Assembly: GCA_045630285.1 (NCBI GenBank)
Contig: JAZQSX010000015.1
Span: 1 to 64,000, forward strand
DNA: 64,000 nucleotides
Direction: 5' to 3'
Source: RGIG3009 sp045630285
GTDB lineage: Bacteria; Bacillota; Clostridia; Oscillospirales; Acutalibacteraceae
The notes beneath the pieces are model-generated. The model made no database searches. It worked only from the letters and a program-made list of their open reading frames with translations, and had not been told where the DNA came from. How positions within the stretch are numbered: position 1 is the first letter of the stretch; every line of letters starts with the position of its first letter. The position numbers and the translations under genes are program-made. Shown one piece after another: positions 44,127 through 52,598 of this stretch.

Positions 44127-44155
44127 TTGCTTTCCGTGAAAAAATCTGCTAATAT
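44127..44155 (+). promoter_or_regulatory. Promoter for rpmB
   Basis: TTGCTT, a 17-base spacer and TAATAT lie about 70 bases before rpmB. It is divergent from the M50 promoter. Confidence 0.65.
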
Positions 44156-44224
44156 ACTTCTGTTGCGTTTGACCGGTGGTCAAATCAGCGATCATCGGTA
44201 TACAGATCAAAGGAGGTGCAGAAC

Positions 44225-44413
44225 ATGGCTAAATGTGATTTCTGCGGCAAAAGTGTTACTTTCGGTATCAAGGTTTCCCACTCCCATCGGCGCTCGAACC
44301 GCACCTGGCGTGCCAACATCAAGCGTGTTAAGGCTGTTGTAGACGGTTCCCCCAAAAAGGTTTACGCCTGCACCCGTTGCCTGCGCTCTGGCAAGGTCAC
44401 TCGCGCGGTGTGA
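44225..44413 (+). CDS. rpmB: Large ribosomal subunit protein bL28
   Basis: A 62-residue ribosomal protein with MAKCDFCGKSVTFGIKVSHSHRRSNRTWRANI and C-terminal CTRCLRSGKV. It keeps both CxxC pairs, so it is the zinc-binding form. AAAGGAGG lies 9 bases before ATG 44225. It is monocistronic, with a strong terminator. Confidence 0.96.
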   Translation: MAKCDFCGKSVTFGIKVSHSHRRSNRTWRANIKRVKAVVDGSPKKVYACTRCLRSGKVTRAV

Positions 44414-44436
44414 TCGTAAGTTCTTTTACAACAACG

Positions 44437-44466
44437 TCTCCTACCATTTTGGTGGGAGATTTTTGT
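44437..44466 (+). terminator. Terminator after rpmB
   Basis: TCTCCTACC pairs with GGTGGGAGA (one G-T pair) and is followed by TTTTT. Confidence 0.9.
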
Positions 44467-44477
44467 TTTTCCCCCAC

Positions 44478-44506
44478 TTGTACAAATCCGTTTTTCTGTC
44501 TATAAT
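44478..44506 (+). promoter_or_regulatory. Promoter for ppa and pncB
   Basis: TTGTAC, a 17-base spacer and a consensus TATAAT lie 33 bases before ppa. Confidence 0.8.
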
Positions 44507-44539
44507 ATAGGCAGGGTCATCATAAAGGAGGATCAGTTT

Positions 44540-45076
44540 ATGAATATTTGGCATGATATTCCGAGTGAGCGTGTCTTACCGGAAAATTTTACCGCCGTTA
44601 TCGAAATCCCCAAGGGCGGCAAGAACAAATATGAAATGGACAAGGAAACCGGTCTGCTTCGTCTGGATCGTGTGCTGTACACCGCCACACACTACCCCGC
44701 CAACTACGGGTTTATCCCCCGCACCTATGCGGATGACGGTGACCCGTTGGACGTGCTGGTAATGTGTCAGGAGGCGATCGTGCCGATGACGTTGGTGCAG
44801 TGCTATCCCATTGGCGTCATCAAAATGACCGACGGCGAGTCCATTGATGAAAAAATCATTGCCGTTCCGTTCCGTGATCCCTCGCTGTCGTGCTATCACG
44901 ACATCTCCGAGCTGCCTCGCCATACCTTCGATGAAATCCGTCATTTCTTCACGGTGTACAAGACGCTCGAGGACAAAAGCACCGCAGTGGACGAAGTGAT
45001 GAACCGTGAAGAGGCTGTGAATATCATTATGCACTGCATGGAAGAATACGACCGCTGCTACTGCGGCAAACGATAA
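44540..45076 (+). CDS. ppa: Soluble inorganic pyrophosphatase
   Basis: A 178-residue family I pyrophosphatase. The active site is DGDPLDVLVM, with EIPKGGKNKYEMDKETG and YPANYGFIPRTYADD around it. It removes PPi, which pulls biosynthetic reactions such as the one made by the next gene (pncB releases PPi). The genes are 16 bases apart, giving a sensible metabolic pair. AAAGGAGG precedes the start. Confidence 0.96.
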   Translation: MNIWHDIPSERVLPENFTAVIEIPKGGKNKYEMDKETGLLRLDRVLYTATHYPANYGFIPRTYADDGDPLDVLVMCQEAIVPMTLVQCYPIGVIKMTDGESIDEKIIAVPFRDPSLSCYHDISELPRHTFDEIRHFFTVYKTLEDKSTAVDEVMNREEAVNIIMHCMEEYDRCYCGKR

Positions 45077-45092
45077 AAAGGAAGTGTATAGT

Positions 45093-46544
45093 ATGACCCA
45101 CGAATACGGCAAAGAAAATCTGACCATGCTGACCGATTTTTATGAAATCACGATGGCAAACGGTTTCTTCGAGAATGGCCGCGGCGAGCAGACGGTATAT
45201 TTCGATATGTTCTTCCGCACCGTACCCGACGGCGGCGGTGTGGCGATTATGGCCGGTCTGGAGCAGATCATCCATTACCTGAAGAATCTGTCCTTCTCGA
45301 CCGAAGACATTGAATATCTCCGTAGCAAAAAGCTATTCAGCGAGGAATTCTTAAATTATCTCGCCAACTTCAACTTCGCCTGCGATGTTTGGGCAGTGCC
45401 GGAGGGCACGCCTATCTTCCCCTACGAGCCACTGGTTACGGTGCGTGGCCCCGCCATTCAGGCACAGTTCATTGAAACGATGATGCTGCTGGCGATCAAC
45501 CACCAATCGCTGATCGCCACCAAAGCCAATCGCATCGTCCGTGCCGCCAAAGGCCGTGCCGTTATGGAATTCGGCTCCCGCCGTGCGCAGGGCTTTAACG
45601 GTGCCGTGTACGGTGCCCGTGCCGCCTATATCGGCGGTTGCATCGGCACCGCTTGCACGATTGCTGACCGTGAGTTCAGCATTCCCGCCCTCGGCACCAT
45701 GGCCCATAGCTGGGTGCAGCTGTTCGATTCCGAATACGAGGCATTTAAGGCCTATGCTGAGGTCTATCCCCAGTCCTGCACCTTGCTGGTCGACACCTAC
45801 AATGTGCTGAAATCCGGCGTACCGAACGCTATCAAGGTGTTTAACGAGGTGCTCGTCCCCCGTGGATACCGTCCGAAGGGCATCCGTCTGGATTCGGGCG
45901 ATATTACATATCTCACCAAAAAAGCCCGCAAAATGCTGGACGAAGCCGGCTTCCCGGACTGCCAGATCTGTGCCTCCAACTCGCTGGATGAGACCATCAT
46001 CCGTGATATGATCGCCCAGGGTGCGTGCATCGACAGCTTCGGCGTCGGCGAGCGTCTTATCACCGCCTCCAGCGATCCCGTGTTCGGCGGCGTGTACAAA
46101 CTGGCGGCTGTGGAGCGCGACGGCGAGATCATCCCCCGCATCAAGGTCAGTGAGAACGTCGCCAAGATCACCAATCCGGGCTTCAAAAAGCTGTGGCGCT
46201 TGTACGACCGCGAGACGGGCAAAGCCATTGCCGACGTCATCACCATGCACGACGAGGTCATCGATGACACCAAGCCGTATGAGATCTTTGATCCCGAGCA
46301 CGTTTGGAAGCGTAAAACGATCGAAAACTTCATCGCCCACCCCCTGCGCCGCCGCATTTTTGACCACGGCGAATGTGTGTACGAGTCTCCCTCGGTAGAG
46401 GAGATCCGCACCTACTGTAAGCAGCAGATGGAGACGATCTGGGATGAGGTTCTGCGCTTTGAAAATCCGCACAAATACTACGTTGACCTTTCTCAGGCGC
46501 TGTGGGATCAGAAGCATACGCTGCTGTCGCAGCACAGCCGATAA
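45093..46544 (+). CDS. pncB: Nicotinate phosphoribosyltransferase
   Basis: A 483-residue enzyme that makes nicotinate mononucleotide for NAD salvage. MTHEYGKENLTMLTDFYEITMANGFFE, EFGSRRAQGFNGAVYGARAAYIGG and GIRLDSGDITYLTKKARKMLDEAG are the family motifs. ATG 45093 is 8 bases after AAGGAAG; an upstream GTG (45084) overlaps that site. It is the last host gene before the tRNA and prophage. Confidence 0.95.
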   Translation: MTHEYGKENLTMLTDFYEITMANGFFENGRGEQTVYFDMFFRTVPDGGGVAIMAGLEQIIHYLKNLSFSTEDIEYLRSKKLFSEEFLNYLANFNFACDVWAVPEGTPIFPYEPLVTVRGPAIQAQFIETMMLLAINHQSLIATKANRIVRAAKGRAVMEFGSRRAQGFNGAVYGARAAYIGGCIGTACTIADREFSIPALGTMAHSWVQLFDSEYEAFKAYAEVYPQSCTLLVDTYNVLKSGVPNAIKVFNEVLVPRGYRPKGIRLDSGDITYLTKKARKMLDEAGFPDCQICASNSLDETIIRDMIAQGACIDSFGVGERLITASSDPVFGGVYKLAAVERDGEIIPRIKVSENVAKITNPGFKKLWRLYDRETGKAIADVITMHDEVIDDTKPYEIFDPEHVWKRKTIENFIAHPLRRRIFDHGECVYESPSVEEIRTYCKQQMETIWDEVLRFENPHKYYVDLSQALWDQKHTLLSQHSR

Positions 46545-46556
46545 CGCACTTTTGTC

Positions 46557-46585
46557 TTGACAAGCCACGGCGGATATGATATACT
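46557..46585 (+). promoter_or_regulatory. Strong promoter for tRNA-Thr
   Basis: A consensus TTGACA, a 17-base spacer and TATACT lie 25 bases before the tRNA start. CACGGCGGA (46566-46574) and TCCGCCGTG (46596-46604) form an inverted repeat that straddles the -10 box. Confidence 0.85.
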
Positions 46586-46610
46586 GCATCCGTTGTCCGC
46601 CGTGACATAC

Positions 46611-46651
46611 GCTGGCATAGCTCAGTTGGTAGAGCAGCTGATTTGTAATCA
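46611..46651 (+). tRNA. tRNA-Thr(UGU), 5' part only, cut by prophage
   Basis: The acceptor strand GCTGGCA, the D arm (GCTCAGTTGGTAGAGC) and the anticodon arm GCTGA-TTTGTAA-TCA are intact, with anticodon TGT. After position 46651 the sequence no longer continues as a tRNA: the rest of the anticodon stem, the variable loop, T arm and 3' acceptor strand are absent. The promoter is intact, so a broken transcript may be made. The missing half should lie at the far end of the prophage, outside this window. Confidence 0.85.
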
Positions 46652-46798
46652 AATAACTTTGCCAGTAGTAGAAAATCAGCAGTAAAGCTCCGCACAAAGC
46701 GGTATTTTTTTTATTTTTCTTTTTTTAATACCGCTGATTATTTTTGAAAAATTGCAATTCAGTAGCACCTATTTTAAGAAAAGGGAGTAATGGTAAGA

Positions 46799-47773
46799 AT
46801 GGCAAAAGCAAGAGTAATCGAAAGGGCGCTTCCCTCCAGCTTAACTATCGGCAATGCGTTTGAGGAGTTTATACTTGAGAAAAGCGCACTAAAAATGGCA
46901 CAATCTACGCTAAGGAATTATAACCAAAGTGTGCAATACTTTATTGACTGGTTAGAAGCAAGCTTTTTTGCTATGGACTGGAGAAGCCCAATAGCCGAAG
47001 TAGAGCGCACCCATATAATAGAGTATATAAATTATATAGGTGTAGAGAAAAACGCTAACACCATTAACCATTATATAAGGGATTTAAGAGCTTTCCTTTA
47101 TTGGTGTATGGATGATACAAGGCGCTATCTTGCTCCCTTTAAGATTAAGCAGGTAAAAGCTCAAGAGGAAAGCTTAAAGGTATATAGTGATGAAGAATTG
47201 GATAAGCTCTTAAAGCGCCCTACTGCTACTGCAAGCTTCTATGAGTGGCGGAATTGGACTATTGTTAACTGGGTTTTAGCTACTGGTAATCGTGGAGCTA
47301 CAATTTGTGAAGTAAAGTTAGAAGATATAGATTTTGATACCAAGCATATCTATTTGCGGCACACCAAAAATAAAAAGTTTCAGTTTATCCCTATGAGCGC
47401 CGCACTTGAAAAGGTTTTGAAAGCATATCTAAAGCAATGGTGTATAACTGATAACTTATTTCCGGATAGTGCTAATGAGGTAATGACTACAAACGCTCTG
47501 CGGCACAGCTATGCTAAGTATTGTAAAGATAGAGGGATAGCCCATACTAATCTACACGGACTGCGGCACACCTTTGCTAGAAAGTGGATTATAAACGGCG
47601 GCAACAAGCAAAAGCTCCAATATATGCTAGGGCATAGTAGCTCGGCAATGACTGATAGATATATTAGGTTATTCTGTGATGACTTCTTAGATGACTTCGA
47701 AGATTTTAACCCCTTAGATACAATGGAGAAAGAAAAGCTCCGCAAGGCAATAGAAAGAAAGAAGAAGGCATAA
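46799..47773 (+). CDS. int: Tyrosine-type site-specific integrase
   Basis: A 324-residue recombinase that joins attP and attB. An N-terminal SAM-like domain (QSTLRNYNQSVQYFIDWLE) precedes the catalytic domain. Its residues are the first Arg (ATGNRGATICEVKL), Lys (RHTKNKKFQFIPM), HxLR box (LHGLRHTFARKW), His (LGHSSSAMTDRY) and the nucleophile Tyr in DRYIRL. ATG 46799 lies 11 bases after AAGGGAG, whereas ATG 46790 is too close. It is the only plus-strand gene of the prophage and lies about 150 bases from the tRNA junction. Confidence 0.92.
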   Translation: MAKARVIERALPSSLTIGNAFEEFILEKSALKMAQSTLRNYNQSVQYFIDWLEASFFAMDWRSPIAEVERTHIIEYINYIGVEKNANTINHYIRDLRAFLYWCMDDTRRYLAPFKIKQVKAQEESLKVYSDEELDKLLKRPTATASFYEWRNWTIVNWVLATGNRGATICEVKLEDIDFDTKHIYLRHTKNKKFQFIPMSAALEKVLKAYLKQWCITDNLFPDSANEVMTTNALRHSYAKYCKDRGIAHTNLHGLRHTFARKWIINGGNKQKLQYMLGHSSSAMTDRYIRLFCDDFLDDFEDFNPLDTMEKEKLRKAIERKKKA

Positions 47774-47778
47774 AGAAA

Positions 47779-47803
47779 AGCCGCCAGTTAATGCTGGTGG
47801 CTT
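47779..47803 (+). terminator. Terminator between integrase and replication genes
   Basis: AGCCGCCAG pairs with CTGGTGGCT (one G-T pair) and T-rich sequence follows. It lies where the plus integrase and minus replication genes converge, so it may work both ways. Confidence 0.7.
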
Positions 47804-48369
47804 ATTTCTTTTAGGCTATTACCAATAGAAAGCAGTAGCTTTTTATCCTCTACTCTCTTTTGGAGTATCGGTAGTGTCTTGCTAAATCGGTTGCGCTCAA
47901 AGCTCATATCTCCGCTATTTAGTTCCCTTGCCGCTCTTACAAGCTCTGCTTTATCAGCTAAGTATATCTTTAACTCCTGCGGCAGTTCATCCCATATCTT
48001 ACTAATAGCTAGCCTTGCTTGCTCCCCTTGCGATATTCCGCTACTATCTATATAATTATAGTTAAGCCTATATGAATAATAATTTACCTCTTTAAGTGCC
48101 TTGCTATAAAGCGCCCATAATTCGCTTTCGCAAGGTTTTTCTATTTGCTTTTGGTTTTCTATCTGCTCTATTATATCTGCTGGAGTAGGTGCAAACTTAC
48201 ACACCCTCATAGCTAAGAATATACCTTTACTAACTTCTTCATCTGTATACATCTCTAATAATGCTGTCCAAGTGTCCACTAATAATTCTAAATCTACATC
48301 TTTTCCAAAATAGCTATATATCGTCTTTATAGCCCCTATTGCTTTTATTATTGATTTTCTACTAGCCAT
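47788..48369 (-). CDS. Phage replication protein, helicase-loader-like
   Basis: A 193-residue soluble protein. The N-terminal part has LEMYTDEEVSKGIFLAMRVCKFAPTPADIIEQIE, the pattern of phage helicase loaders of the G39P type. The C-terminal part is charged and helical. With the initiator gene just upstream it would load the host replicative helicase on the phage origin. Assignment rests on pattern and position, not on a catalytic motif. Confidence 0.6.
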   Translation of the reverse strand: MASRKSIIKAIGAIKTIYSYFGKDVDLELLVDTWTALLEMYTDEEVSKGIFLAMRVCKFAPTPADIIEQIENQKQIEKPCESELWALYSKALKEVNYYSYRLNYNYIDSSGISQGEQARLAISKIWDELPQELKIYLADKAELVRAARELNSGDMSFERNRFSKTLPILQKRVEDKKLLLSIGNSLKEISHQH

Positions 48370-48371
48370 TT

Positions 48372-48824
48372 CTACTGTTCCTCTCTATACATTCTTTGTA
48401 GCTCATCCATAAAGCTAGTATTTCTTTTTTCTTTAATTATTTTCTCTTTCTTTACTTTCTCTTTCTTTATTTGCGTGCGGTTTTCCGTTCGCCTTTTATC
48501 GGTATGCGCTTTATCCGTATGTAGGTTTTCGGTATGCGGTATTTCGTATAAGGTATACTCATAAGTAAAATATCCTTTTTCACTATTTATTCTTTCTCTA
48601 ATTAAATACTTGTTTTGCTCTAATTCTTTAAGCGCACTTCTTATGCTGGTATGGCTTTCTTTGCATATTGCCACCAAGCCACCTATAGAGTAATCCCAAC
48701 TAGGCGGCAAGCTTAACATTAGTGACATCAAGCCTTTAGCCTTTAAGCTCATCTCCTTATTTCTTAAATGGTGGTTGCTCATTACTGTATAATTCTGCGT
48801 TTTTTCTACTCTAATAACTGCCAT
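48372..48824 (-). CDS. Phage replication initiator with winged helix
   Basis: A 150-residue protein. The N-terminal 85 residues have the helix-turn-helix pattern of phage replisome organisers (NYTVMSNHHLRNKEMSLKAKGLMSLMLSLP; WDYSIGGLVAICKESHTSIRSALKELEQNKYLI). A Thr/Lys-rich linker (about 100-135) and a short end follow. It probably binds the phage origin. The stop is a TAG directly before the next gene's start, so the two are coupled. Confidence 0.72.
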   Translation of the reverse strand: MAVIRVEKTQNYTVMSNHHLRNKEMSLKAKGLMSLMLSLPPSWDYSIGGLVAICKESHTSIRSALKELEQNKYLIRERINSEKGYFTYEYTLYEIPHTENLHTDKAHTDKRRTENRTQIKKEKVKKEKIIKEKRNTSFMDELQRMYREEQ

Positions 48825-48883
48825 AATAAATTCCTCATTTCGTTAAATTTATTTTCACTATAACACACTATTTTTCTATTGGA

Positions 48884-48906
48884 TAGCTATATTTTTATTA
48901 GCTATA
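48884..48906 (-). promoter_or_regulatory. Direct TAGCTATA repeats upstream of the replication genes
   Basis: Two copies of TAGCTATA (48884-48891 and 48899-48906), 15 bases apart, lie where a -35 box would be for a TATAGT-like -10 nearer the gene. A phage regulator could bind here. No good -35 is present. Confidence 0.35.
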
Positions 48907-48920
48907 CAGAGCAAAAAAAT

Positions 48921-48952
48921 AAAGGGCTTCCCTATCCTAAGGAAAGCCCCAG
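48921..48952 (-). terminator. Terminator at the end of the late phage operon
   Basis: On the minus strand GGGCTTTCC pairs with GGGAAGCCC (one G-T pair) and is followed by TTTATTTTTTT. It separates the holin-like gene from the replication genes. Confidence 0.85.
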
Positions 48953-48955
48953 CTT

Positions 48956-49213
48956 TTAATTATTAGATATGTTTAAGGTATCTTTAATATCCTTAATATC
49001 TACCTTAATCTCTCCAAGTGTTACCTCATATTGCCCAATAATCTCCGCAAATTTAGTATTTACCACTCTATTCTCCGCTATCTCATTCATAAGCTTTTCT
49101 TCTCTTGTTACTGACTGCTTCCATAGCTTAAATACAAAGATACCAAGAGCTATAACGCAAGCTATTGGAAAGCCAACAGTAGAAAGAAGTTCTACAAAAA
49201 TAGTTGCATCCAT
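48956..49213 (-). CDS. Holin-like protein (BhlA/YvrJ-like)
   Basis: An 85-residue protein: a short outside end, one membrane helix (TVGFPIACVIALGIFVFKLW) and a charged coiled tail with repeated IKDIKD. This is the build of small phage holins such as BhlA. It is the last gene of the tail operon, the usual lysis position, but no endolysin gene lies next to it. The ribosome site is AGGGGG. Confidence 0.65.
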   Translation of the reverse strand: MDATIFVELLSTVGFPIACVIALGIFVFKLWKQSVTREEKLMNEIAENRVVNTKFAEIIGQYEVTLGEIKVDIKDIKDTLNISNN

Positions 49214-49228
49214 TTATATATCCCCCTA

Positions 49229-50977
49229 TTACTTTTTCCATTTGCCTTTGGCTTCAATATTCACAGTTACAGTAGTGCTACTAATATCAGCCATACCCAT
49301 AACTACATAAGTCATATTGGTATTGGAATGATTAAAAGGGCGCACTATATTCATATTACCAGTAGAGCCGCCAGTAGCATTAACATAGTTTACCTCTGTA
49401 AAGGTAAAAGGAAAATTTACACCCTTTGAGCCGCAATAATAAAAGCCATTCATATTAAATTCCCCTACATCAATACCACTTACCGACATAGTGCGCCAGC
49501 ACTCAGCTAAGCCGCTACTCCATTTGCGGAAAAACCAGCCATCTTTAGTGCCTTGCTCCACCACATAATCTAAGGTAGTGCCACTAATGCTTACTGGCAC
49601 ATTAAAGTTAAAGTCATTCTCTCCCCAGTCAAACACCGGCACAGTTTTTACCTTAACTTCTGCGCTACTGGATAGCTCCAGCTTATCAATAGCTCTTGCT
49701 TCAAAAGTATAGGCTTCTCTATAATCTAAGCCGCTAATGTTTCCAATAGCCATATAGGTATTATTAGTAATCGTTGGAGTAATTGCTATCCATTCTCCAT
49801 AATCACCGCTACTAGCCTTATATCTATACTCTACATTCAAGCTATTATCCTGCGCTCCAAAAGAGCCATTAAAATAGTTGCCGCTAATGGTAAGCCCCAT
49901 TTCGCCGCTTGTAGTTGGTGTATCGGTTTCTAAGTTACAAGTAAGCTTAATATAATTTACTGCGGTTTTCGTTACTGTTTCTATGGCTTGCAAGTTGCGG
50001 TTATCTACTGCGGTAAATGTAAATACTGGCTTCTCTACATAAGGATATATAGCTGGCTCATTAGCGTTTACTTCCTCATTTGTAGAGCTTTTACCATCTA
50101 CCTCTATTTTTTGATATACAATGCTAGCAAACTTATAAGCTTGTGCGTTCATCGTCATTTGCGCCACGCTATAACCCTTAACAAAGATATTTTTATTACC
50201 AGTAAGAGCAAGCGTGGCATCGTTAATATCTTCTACTACTGGAGCTATCGTAGGCAAGGCATTTACTACACTCATATATCTTGCTAGGCTCTTAGTGTAG
50301 GTTGTGCCGTTCATCGTTGTTTTTAGCTGAAAATATACAGTAATTGTATCGTGCCCTTTTAGCGTTGCCTTTTGTAGTGTTTGCCGCTCCGCATTGGTTA
50401 GCTCAAAGGTGTAGCTCGTTGCGGTTTTCGGCACACTTCTAACTATATTCTCAGTAGTTCCGTCAAGGGATATAACAGCTTTAAGCGCTTCTACTGCGTT
50501 GCCAGTTGGATTATTATAAGTGATTTTAGGGTTATCCTCATCAAAGAAGCTTGTAGCATCTACAAGCTCTGCCGCTCTTGCTATATAGGTTAGCTCCATA
50601 GAGCCAGTATTAGAAGCGCTACCAGTTAAATAGCTTTGATTTAAGCTGGTAATGGAGAAGCTAAAGCTAATGCTCTTTTTGCCATCTGCGTTATGTGTTA
50701 TGGTTTCTTCTCCACTATATATAGTAGCTGTGCTTTTACCATCGTAAGCCATAATAGAGCCGCTATAAGTCTTGCCGTTTACAGTAGCCGAGTAGCGCAC
50801 CGGCACAGTATTGCTATAACTCCAATCGTAGCCAGTATGGATAGGAGAGATAGATAAGCTCCATTTAACAATACTATAATTATTTGGTGTGCTAATGGCA
50901 TCTTCTATAACTGTCATTGTGAATTTATGGTGTCCTTTGCTACCATTAGCCGTTATTGTTTTTGATTTTAGCGCCAT
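49229..50977 (-). CDS. Siphovirus tail-associated protein, DUF859-like
   Basis: A 582-residue beta-rich protein. The start (SKTITANGSKGHHKFTMTVIEDAISTPNN) and SLSISPIHTGYDWSYSNTVPVRYSATVNGKTYSG resemble the DUF859 family of siphovirus structural proteins. The middle holds Ig/fibronectin-like repeats, and the end (WFFRKWSSGLAECWRTMSVSG) is like the receptor-binding tip domain seen in other fibres. It likely sits at the tail tip or baseplate and may contact the cell wall. Confidence 0.65.
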   Translation of the reverse strand: MALKSKTITANGSKGHHKFTMTVIEDAISTPNNYSIVKWSLSISPIHTGYDWSYSNTVPVRYSATVNGKTYSGSIMAYDGKSTATIYSGEETITHNADGKKSISFSFSITSLNQSYLTGSASNTGSMELTYIARAAELVDATSFFDEDNPKITYNNPTGNAVEALKAVISLDGTTENIVRSVPKTATSYTFELTNAERQTLQKATLKGHDTITVYFQLKTTMNGTTYTKSLARYMSVVNALPTIAPVVEDINDATLALTGNKNIFVKGYSVAQMTMNAQAYKFASIVYQKIEVDGKSSTNEEVNANEPAIYPYVEKPVFTFTAVDNRNLQAIETVTKTAVNYIKLTCNLETDTPTTSGEMGLTISGNYFNGSFGAQDNSLNVEYRYKASSGDYGEWIAITPTITNNTYMAIGNISGLDYREAYTFEARAIDKLELSSSAEVKVKTVPVFDWGENDFNFNVPVSISGTTLDYVVEQGTKDGWFFRKWSSGLAECWRTMSVSGIDVGEFNMNGFYYCGSKGVNFPFTFTEVNYVNATGGSTGNMNIVRPFNHSNTNMTYVVMGMADISSTTVTVNIEAKGKWKK

Positions 50978-50981
50978 TTAC

Positions 50982-52586
50982 TTAACCCCCAATCCAAAAG
51001 CAACCAGTTCTATTATTGCCGTAGTTCTCAAATCGGCTATTTGTGCCGATAATTAAATAAGTTGTAGCGTGTAGGTTAGTGGCTTTCACTCCTACATTAT
51101 CTGCGGTTAGCACTTCGGTATTATCTCTAAATACCAGCATACCATCTTCCGTTATTTGCGTTTTCATTTCACTACCGCTTTTGTTAATCGTTAAGCCGCT
51201 ATCATCAAACTTAAAGCCAGTAGTAGTGATAACTTTATCCGCTCCGCTGGTAAGCTCCTGCTTAATCTGCAAGCTAACTTGCTCACTTGTTACCGAGCTT
51301 TCTACTGTCTTTTTAAGGTTAGCAAGCTCTGTATTAACACCCTCTATTGTATCTGCGGTAGTTTGCTGTAAGCTGGAAACAGAAGCACTAATGCTCTCTG
51401 TGTTTAACTGTAAGCTACTCACCGCTTCACTATTGGCGCTTGTTTCGCTTGCTACGATTTCTATTTGTTTATTAGCCTTATCTACCCTTGCATAAGTTTG
51501 TTTTAATGCTTTACCAAGAGTAGCAGGATTATTAGCGCTTTCCGCACTATTGGCGCTATACTCCCAGCTTGTATTCTGCGAGAAGCCGCCTTTATAAGTC
51601 ATACTGTCAGTAATAATATAGGAGCTAATATAGTTTCCATCTTTGGTTTCTATCTCTATCTTATCTCCGCACTCTAACAAGTAATTACCTCTCCATTTTA
51701 GAGTAAATGGAGTAATAGTAGCACCAGCCAGCGCATCTAAACCAGTAGCTAAGATAGTTTCCACATCTTCTCTAAGCTCTAAAAAGGGATTATCTCTAAT
51801 ATACTGCGTTTCACCCTCTAAGCCGCTTTCTGCTATGATATTATCTCCTAGCTCAGTAGCACTACAAATAGCCGCCAATGTGCGGCTATCCTCACTTGTA
51901 AGCTCCATATAATCCGCTTTAGTAATCCTTAATACTGAAGCGCCGCTATAATCTAAAGGCTTGAATACAAGAGTATTAGTGCCATCAATATAGTAAATGC
52001 TCTGCGTCATTTCAGCCGCCGCATTTAATATCTCTTTTACAGTTTCGCTACCCTCTATATTAGCTCCGGCAGGATAGTCATAGTCGGCAATATAATCTAA
52101 TTGCGGCGCTACCTCTAAGCCCAGTAAGTCATTAGCCACAGTAATAGCATAGTGCAAGCTATATCCCTCACTATACAAGGATATATCACCTATTGTTTTA
52201 CCAGTAGCACTATATAAGGCATCATAGGCTGTAATAGTTAGCTCGTTTGTTTTCTCATCTCGTTTTACATCCTCAATATAGAATGTAGGAAAATACGGCT
52301 GGGAAGTGTTATAATCTATCTCCATATCATCCGCACCGAGATACACCTTTATAGCATCACCTTTTACCGCATTATAAGCTCTGTTAATATCTCTTATATT
52401 TACTACTGCCTTTTGGATAATTCCAAAACCAAAGAATTTTCCGCTTTCTCCAGTTCGTTCTAACTGTATTTTAATCAAATCATCATTGTATCTAAAAGTA
52501 TTGGCAAGGGTAGAGCCGTTATAAAGCTCTACCTTTGCTTTTACTGTTCTTAAAGGAGTTGTTAGCATTTCTACACTAGTAATCAT
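50982..52586 (-). CDS. Phage tail-tip/minor structural protein
   Basis: A roughly 534-residue protein. The first 330 residues resemble the hub domain of tail-tip (Tal-like) proteins: a series of beta strands such as FRYNDDLIKIQLERTGESGKFFGFGI and KVYLGADD. A coiled-coil region (about 355-460) and a short C-terminal domain follow. ATG 52586 has AAGGAG 8 bases upstream; a longer frame begins at a GTG inside that site. No peptidase motif is evident. Confidence 0.62.
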   Translation of the reverse strand: MITSVEMLTTPLRTVKAKVELYNGSTLANTFRYNDDLIKIQLERTGESGKFFGFGIIQKAVVNIRDINRAYNAVKGDAIKVYLGADDMEIDYNTSQPYFPTFYIEDVKRDEKTNELTITAYDALYSATGKTIGDISLYSEGYSLHYAITVANDLLGLEVAPQLDYIADYDYPAGANIEGSETVKEILNAAAEMTQSIYYIDGTNTLVFKPLDYSGASVLRITKADYMELTSEDSRTLAAICSATELGDNIIAESGLEGETQYIRDNPFLELREDVETILATGLDALAGATITPFTLKWRGNYLLECGDKIEIETKDGNYISSYIITDSMTYKGGFSQNTSWEYSANSAESANNPATLGKALKQTYARVDKANKQIEIVASETSANSEAVSSLQLNTESISASVSSLQQTTADTIEGVNTELANLKKTVESSVTSEQVSLQIKQELTSGADKVITTTGFKFDDSGLTINKSGSEMKTQITEDGMLVFRDNTEVLTADNVGVKATNLHATTYLIIGTNSRFENYGNNRTGCFWIGG

Positions 52587-52598
52587 ATAATACACTCC

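Noticed and set aside
1..46500. Insertion sequences or transposons in the host part
   Set aside because: No transposase frame or terminal inverted repeat was seen, and gene order is close to that of other Firmicutes.
46611..46675. A possible T-armless tRNA: TGCCAGT at 46660-46666 can pair with the acceptor strand GCTGGCA
   Set aside because: The pairing includes a G-T pair, the anticodon stem has only three pairs, and T arm and variable loop are absent; a 7-base match is easily due to chance.
46640..46790. An intron in the tRNA-Thr instead of an integration
   Set aside because: The sequence after the break leads straight to an integrase and phage genes over 17 kb; no group I intron core was seen nearby.
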